A stretch of DNA of 8,126 bases from Moraxellaceae bacterium (GTDB taxonomy: Bacteria > Pseudomonadota > Gammaproteobacteria > Pseudomonadales > Moraxellaceae): NCBI GenBank assembly GCA_030146505.1, contig JASLCO010000367.1, positions 1 to 8,126 of the forward strand, in the 5' to 3' direction. This document shows positions 4,827 through 8,126 of this stretch, one piece after another. Each line of letters begins with the position of its first letter. Position 1 is the stretch's first letter. The position numbers and the translations under genes are program-made. A model generated the notes under the pieces. That model made no database searches. It was not told where the DNA came from and worked only from the letters and a program-made list of their open reading frames with translations.

Positions 4827-5788
4827 CATTGCATCACATCGCCAGCATTTCCACCGGCAAGGACTCTCAAGCCATCCTCGCGCTGGGCGTGGCGCAGGAG
4901 ATTCCCAATTTCTCCGGCGTGTTCGCCGACACCGGCAACGAGCATCCCGCAGTGTACGAGCACCTGGAATATCTCCGGGCCGTCTCTGGCGTGAATATCC
5001 GCACTGTCCGCGCTGATTTCGCCAAGCAGATCGCCAGGAAGCGCGTCTACATCCGTGATAAGTGGCCGGAAAAGGGTGTGCCCGACTGGATTGTTGAGCG
5101 GGCGCTTGCCGTGCTTCGCCCTACCGGGAATCCATACCTCGACCTTTGCTTGTGGAAGGGGCGATTTCCCTCCCGAAAAGCTCAGTTCTGTACTGAGGAA
5201 TTGAAGCGAAACCCCATCATTGAGCAGGTCTTTTTGCCATTGCTTGATGCCGGCAATGCAGTGTGGTCGTGGCAGGGTGTGCGCGCCGATGAATCACTTT
5301 CCCGTCGCTATCTGCCGGAGTTCGAGGAAGTCGGCGGCGGCCTTTTCAACTATCGCCCAATCATAAAATGGCCAGCGTCTGCGACGTTTGAAGCATCTGC
5401 CTGCATGGGCTGGAAAAATAACCCTCTGTATACGGAAGGGCAAAGCCGCGTCGGCTGCATGCCGTGCATCAACTGCGGGAAAGATGACCTGCGCGAAATC
5501 GCTTTGCGCTGGCCTGAAGAGGTTGAGCGAATCGAGGAATGGGAGCGCCTGGTCAGCCTCGCCTCCAAGTGTGGCAGTGCAACATTCTTTGCGGCTGTCA
5601 CCGACCCCATGGCAAAAGCCGATGTTAAGGCTGGAAAGAAAATCAGCCATGAAACGCATGGTATCCGCCGGATTGTCGAATGGAGCAAAACGAATCGAGG
5701 TGGCCGCCGGTATGACTTGATCTTTGCAACTCAGACTGGCACCGGCTGTTCGTCTTCTTATGGGCTCTGTGATGGGGTGTTGGCATGA
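4823..5788 (+). CDS. Phage PAPS reductase/PP-loop family protein
   Basis: A 321-aa member of the phosphoadenosine phosphosulfate reductase-like PP-loop superfamily, which includes DndC of DNA phosphorothioation. The nucleotide loop is at 10-15 (STGKDS in ISTGKDSQA), followed by an FADTGNE strand-turn at 34-40. A conserved FCTEELK-type segment is at 122-128 (Cys123). Cys212, Cys215 and Cys218 in the VGCMPCINCGKDD segment, together with Cys123, are candidate iron-sulfur or zinc ligands. The family activates substrates by adenylation and handles sulfur transfer; the actual substrate of the phage versions is unknown to me. The ATG at 4823 overlaps the preceding stop (ATGA), and its stop overlaps the next start. 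No DndD/DndE-like partner is present in the window, so DNA sulfur modification is only a possibility. Confidence 0.85.
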   Translation: MTLHHIASISTGKDSQAILALGVAQEIPNFSGVFADTGNEHPAVYEHLEYLRAVSGVNIRTVRADFAKQIARKRVYIRDKWPEKGVPDWIVERALAVLRPTGNPYLDLCLWKGRFPSRKAQFCTEELKRNPIIEQVFLPLLDAGNAVWSWQGVRADESLSRRYLPEFEEVGGGLFNYRPIIKWPASATFEASACMGWKNNPLYTEGQSRVGCMPCINCGKDDLREIALRWPEEVERIEEWERLVSLASKCGSATFFAAVTDPMAKADVKAGKKISHETHGIRRIVEWSKTNRGGRRYDLIFATQTGTGCSSSYGLCDGVLA

Positions 5789-6723
5789 TTGAGCCACCAT
5801 ACCCTGCCGACCTTGAGGCCAAGGGCTGGAGCCTTGACCTCGACTACGAAAAGATCGAGCAGTCCGACACTTGGGCCATCGCCTCGCCTGAGCAGCGCCC
5901 ATGGCTCCTGATGCTGTGGCTGATGGCCTGGCGTCAGGTGCCGGTTGCATCTCTACCTGACAATGATCGCCTGATTGCAGCTCGCATCGGCATGCCTGTT
6001 GAACAGTTTTCGGCTTGGAAAGACATCCTGCTCAGCGGCTGGGAGCTGGCCAACGATGGCCGCCTGTACCACAAAACGCTGACCCAGCACGCTCTGCGCA
6101 TGGCAGAGAAGCGCGGCAAGGACCGGGCGCGAGTCGCCGCGTTTCGTGCGAAGTCTGCGGGACAGCCTTCGAGTAACGACGAACAAGATACCAGTAGCAA
6201 CGGTGTAACACGTTACACGGACGCTACTAGCAAAGAAGTCCCGCGTGACCAACGTGTGAGTTCGACACCACCCACCACCCACCACCCACCAACACCAGAA
6301 GCAAAAGCGTCGCCGGGCAAGCCGGCGGAGCGGGCGCCTTCCCGATTCGATGAGTTCTGGTCGGAATGGCCGAAGAGCCAGCGCAAAGTCGGCAAGGCTG
6401 CCTGCCTGGAAATCTGGCGGCGCCGAAAGCTGGACGCCACGGCCGACCAGATCATCGCCCACGTCAAGGCCATGAAACCGACACGGCAATGGCTGGATGG
6501 CTTTGAGCCAGCCCCGAAGACATACCTGAACGGCAGCCGGTGGCTGGATGAAATCCCCGAGGACCGGCCACCACCGCCACCACGCAACGACAACTGGATG
6601 ACCAGCAACGAGGGCATCGATCGCATGGGGCGTGAGGTCGGACTGACCGCCAGGATGGGGGAGTCCTATCGCGACTTCGCCAAGCGCATCAGCGTGACCC
6701 TGAGTGACCGGAGAGTGACGTGA
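5785..6723 (+). CDS. Phage replication-initiation-type protein (O-like, DUF1376-like N-terminus)
   Basis: A 312-aa protein in the position of a lambda O-type initiator. Residues ~15-115 resemble the DUF1376-type winged-helix domain of phage replication proteins. A low-complexity linker (~120-185) is rich in Ser, Thr, Pro and His. Residues ~187-260 hold the FDEFWSEWPKSQRKVGK module, then helices ending in PAPKTYLNGSRWLDE, common in phage replication proteins from proteobacteria. It should bind the phage origin and recruit host helicase. The linker's DNA carries a 36-bp dyad and 7-bp tandem repeats, as origins in lambdoid O genes often do. No Walker motif is visible, so it is not a helicase. 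ATGA overlap upstream, GTGA overlap downstream. A 281-codon antisense frame is a shadow. Confidence 0.82.
   Translation: MIEPPYPADLEAKGWSLDLDYEKIEQSDTWAIASPEQRPWLLMLWLMAWRQVPVASLPDNDRLIAARIGMPVEQFSAWKDILLSGWELANDGRLYHKTLTQHALRMAEKRGKDRARVAAFRAKSAGQPSSNDEQDTSSNGVTRYTDATSKEVPRDQRVSSTPPTTHHPPTPEAKASPGKPAERAPSRFDEFWSEWPKSQRKVGKAACLEIWRRRKLDATADQIIAHVKAMKPTRQWLDGFEPAPKTYLNGSRWLDEIPEDRPPPPPRNDNWMTSNEGIDRMGREVGLTARMGESYRDFAKRISVTLSDRRVT
6193..6228. other. Candidate replication-origin palindrome inside the initiator gene
   Basis: There are two concentric inverted repeats centred at 6210.5. The inner one is GTGTAAC/GTTACAC (6203-6209 and 6212-6218) and the outer one is AGTAGC/GCTACT (6193-6198 and 6223-6228). 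In all, 14 of 18 base positions pair. It lies in the codons of the non-conserved linker of the replication protein, where lambdoid phages place their origin. That it is an origin is inference from position and symmetry. Confidence 0.4.
6267..6291. repeat. Tandem 7-bp repeat ACCACCC (3.5 copies)
   Basis: Three exact ACCACCC units (6267-6287) plus ACCA follow each other in the replication-protein linker, 39 bp after the large dyad. Because 7 is not a multiple of 3, the period exists at DNA level and not in the peptide, where it reads as Thr, Pro and His. It could be an iteron-like site or simple slippage. Confidence 0.6.
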
Positions 6724-7070
6724 TCGAACTGCCCTGGCCACCCAAGGAACTGAGCCCCAATGCCCGGACGCACTGGGCAACACGGTCGCGCCTCGCAAGG
6801 AAGTACCGCACCGACTGCCGGCTGCTCGCGCTGGCGGCCGGCATCAAGGCCCCGGAAACCGAAAAAATCATGCTGCTGCTGGAGTTCGTGCCAAACGACA
6901 AGCGCCGCCGTGATGACGACAACCTGGTTGCCGCCTTCAAGGCCGGCCGGGATGGGCTGGCTGATGCTCTGGACATAGACGACAACCGGTTCATTACTCA
7001 GTTCTGCATGAGCAATGAAATCGTGAGGGGCGGGATAGTCCGGGTAACACTGCAGGAGTATCTGGGATGA
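6720..7070 (+). CDS. rusA: RusA-family Holliday-junction resolvase
   Basis: A 116-aa protein of normal RusA length. RusA dimers cut Holliday junctions symmetrically and resolve phage recombination intermediates. The family signature is present: an LPWPPKELSPNARTHW N-terminus, then DKRRRDDDNLVAAFKAGRDG at about residues 60-79 and ALDIDDNRF, which supply the conserved acidic catalytic residues (RRDxDN pattern and the later Asp pair). The GTG start at 6720 has GGAG 6 nt upstream and overlaps the initiator stop by GTGA. It ends in an ATGA with the next gene. Confidence 0.92.
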   Translation: MIELPWPPKELSPNARTHWATRSRLARKYRTDCRLLALAAGIKAPETEKIMLLLEFVPNDKRRRDDDNLVAAFKAGRDGLADALDIDDNRFITQFCMSNEIVRGGIVRVTLQEYLG

Positions 7071-7585
7071 GTGCCGCGAAGAAGCGGTCCACGCGGCCGA
7101 TCTACCTGACCCCGCAGCGGCTCGTGAACCCGGAAACCGGCGAGGTCGTGAAGGCGCTGGTGCCCTGTTCGGCTATTGATCGGCGCCTGCTGAACGAAAA
7201 GCGCCTGCGGGTGGGTGATGAAGTTCGTGCTGATCTCAAGAACCGCCGCAACGTGAAGTTCCACCGGCTGGTACATGCTCTCGGCATCATGCTCGTGGAG
7301 CATATCGAGGCATTCCACGGCCTGAATTGCCACGACGCCATCAAGCGGGTCCAGCGGGAGTCCGGCATCTGCTGCGAACAGCAGGACATTGATGTGCCCG
7401 GCGTCGGCAAGCTGGTGGTCAACGTCGCCCAGTCCATCGCTTTCGACTGCATGGATGAAGGGGAATTCCAATATCTGTGGGAGGGCATCTGTCGCCACGT
7501 CGCGGAGAAATACTGGCCCGACCTTACAGAGGAACAGATCGCCGACCAGGCCGGCCTGATGCCGGATAGGCAGGTGGCAGCATGA
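7067..7585 (+). CDS. DUF1367-like phage recombination-module protein
   Basis: A 172-aa protein that resembles the DUF1367 family found beside RusA and Nin-type genes in lambdoid phages. Supporting features are the N-terminal substrate-like sheet region (IYLTPQRLVNPETGEVVKAL), the NRRNVKFHRLVHALGIMLVE segment (about residues 63-82) and the late FDCMDEGEFQYLW helix. I know no biochemical activity for DUF1367; a role in replication or recombination is inferred from its neighbours. Several Cys and His residues (Cys94, Cys102 and Cys103 region) are scattered and do not form an obvious metal site. It starts within an ATGA overlap with rusA and ends in one with the next gene. Confidence 0.7.
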   Translation: MSAAKKRSTRPIYLTPQRLVNPETGEVVKALVPCSAIDRRLLNEKRLRVGDEVRADLKNRRNVKFHRLVHALGIMLVEHIEAFHGLNCHDAIKRVQRESGICCEQQDIDVPGVGKLVVNVAQSIAFDCMDEGEFQYLWEGICRHVAEKYWPDLTEEQIADQAGLMPDRQVAA

Positions 7586-7839
7586 ATCCGCATCTGCAAG
7601 GTATCTTGCTTCCGCTCACCAACCGCCAGAAGGAAGTGCTGGCCTTCATGTGGGCTTATTTCAAGGAAAACGACACTTTGCCCAGCACGGCGGAGATATG
7701 CCGGCACTTCGCAATCACGAACCAAGCTGTCCAAGACTTTCGCGCCGCCCTCGCCAAGAAGGGGTACATCGAGAAAAACGCTGTAAGTAAATACAGGTTC
7801 ACTCCCATGTTCCACAAGGAACAGGCGGAGGCCGCATGA
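7582..7839 (+). CDS. LexA-like winged-helix protein without peptidase domain
   Basis: An 85-aa protein whose residues ~12-70 match the DNA-binding domain of LexA: LTNRQKEVLAFMWAYFKENDTLPSTAEI in two runs, then a recognition helix around ITNQAVQDFRAALAKKGYIE. The C-terminal S24 self-cleavage half of LexA is absent, so it cannot be inactivated by RecA-promoted cleavage. It may regulate late early-operon transcription or bind host LexA sites. The full length equals the domain and the stop forms an ATGA overlap with the next gene, so it looks complete and not a decayed LexA. Confidence 0.8.
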   Translation: MNPHLQGILLPLTNRQKEVLAFMWAYFKENDTLPSTAEICRHFAITNQAVQDFRAALAKKGYIEKNAVSKYRFTPMFHKEQAEAA

Positions 7840-8114
7840 CGACGAAAGCCGAAAAGCGCCACATGGACCGAGTAGCCCGCATGGGCTGCATGCTGTGCCG
7901 CGTCCTGGGCCATCACGACGTGCCGGCCACCCTTCACCACATCCGGGAGGGGCAGGGCATGTCCCAGCGTGCCGGCAACTTTCTTGTTATCCCTCTTTGT
8001 CCGAGTTGCCATCAAGGCCCGGGCGGCATTCATGGCGATCGCTCCCTGTTCAAGGTCGCCAGGGTAGGGGAGTTGGACTTGTTGGCAATGGTGATTGAGA
8101 GGCTGGCAGCATGA
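7836..8114 (+). CDS. Ref-like HNH nuclease/recombination enhancer
   Basis: A 92-aa protein related to the P1 Ref (RecA-dependent nuclease) and lambdoid Nin-type Zn/HNH proteins. A CMLC zinc pair at ~18-21 is followed by the TLHHIREG catalytic histidines (~38-45), an IPLCPSCHQGPGGIHGDRS zinc/HNH segment (~54-72) and the LFKVARVGE tail typical of this phage group. Ref cuts DNA at RecA-made D-loops; shorter phage homologues such as this one are assumed to act similarly but need not. ATGA overlaps at both ends place it in the recombination module after RusA. Confidence 0.85.
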   Translation: MTTKAEKRHMDRVARMGCMLCRVLGHHDVPATLHHIREGQGMSQRAGNFLVIPLCPSCHQGPGGIHGDRSLFKVARVGELDLLAMVIERLAA

Positions 8115-8126
8115 TTGGAGATAGAC
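8111..8126 (+). CDS. Start of next operon gene (cut by window edge)
   Basis: An ATG at 8111 overlaps the preceding stop as ATGA, like every other junction in this operon. It encodes only MIGDR before the window ends. By position it could be an antitermination or Nin-type protein, but five residues cannot show it. Confidence 0.45.

Noticed and set aside
5294..5950. 218-codon minus-strand ORF opposite the PP-loop gene
   Set aside because: It spans two well-supported coupled + strand genes and has an uninformative translation.
5953..6798. 281-codon minus-strand ORF opposite the replication gene
   Set aside because: A GC-rich shadow frame: it crosses the coupled start of rusA and its product has no family features.
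1..8126. tRNA genes, CRISPR arrays, insertion sequences, att sites
   Set aside because: I saw no cloverleaf with a GGTTCGA-type arm, no spaced direct repeats, no transposase or terminal repeats, and no integrase or tRNA end in the window.

Overview
The window is the immunity and early region of a temperate, lambda-like (siphophage-type) prophage or phage. The host is probably a GC-rich gamma- or beta-proteobacterium such as a pseudomonad or xanthomonad. That guess rests on GC-rich codon use, Gram-negative membrane topology and family resemblance of the proteins; the species cannot be fixed from the sequence.

Left arm, 1-1988: a coiled-coil membrane protein on the + strand, cut by the window edge, converges on a minus-strand lysogeny operon. 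The two share a bidirectional terminator at 355-383. The operon holds a LexA/CI-type self-cleaving repressor and, coupled to it by a GTGA overlap, a three-span membrane protein with a predicted periplasmic C-terminal domain. Both membrane-protein genes are visibly AT-richer than the rest and look like lysogenic-conversion cargo. An intergenic operator region (2005-2070) with three 12-bp sites separates the repressor from a divergent YdaS/Cro-type gene at 2089.

Middle, 2349-4505: cro is followed by two tiny coupled membrane proteins, a structured stretch that may be RNA or a 42-codon ORF, a conserved small phage protein (2753-3082), and two gene-poor stretches (3083-3624 and 4158-4505). The gene-poor stretches flank a signal-peptide-bearing acidic protein (3625-4101) that has its own terminator. 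Each contains a multi-branched fold of the same architecture (3323-3439 and 4231-4404). The layout recalls phage C4 antisense RNA, but this is an inference from structure and memory only. This pair is the most unusual feature of the window.

Right arm, 4506-8126: one tight operon in which every junction is a 4-nt ATGA or GTGA overlap. It contains an unrecognised small phage protein, a PAPS-reductase-family (PP-loop) protein, a replication-initiation-type protein with a candidate origin palindrome in its linker coding sequence, a RusA Holliday-junction resolvase, a DUF1367-like protein, a LexA-like winged helix without a peptidase domain, a Ref-like HNH nuclease, and the first codons of a further gene. 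Together these form the phage replication/recombination module, which would be expressed when the repressor is lost.
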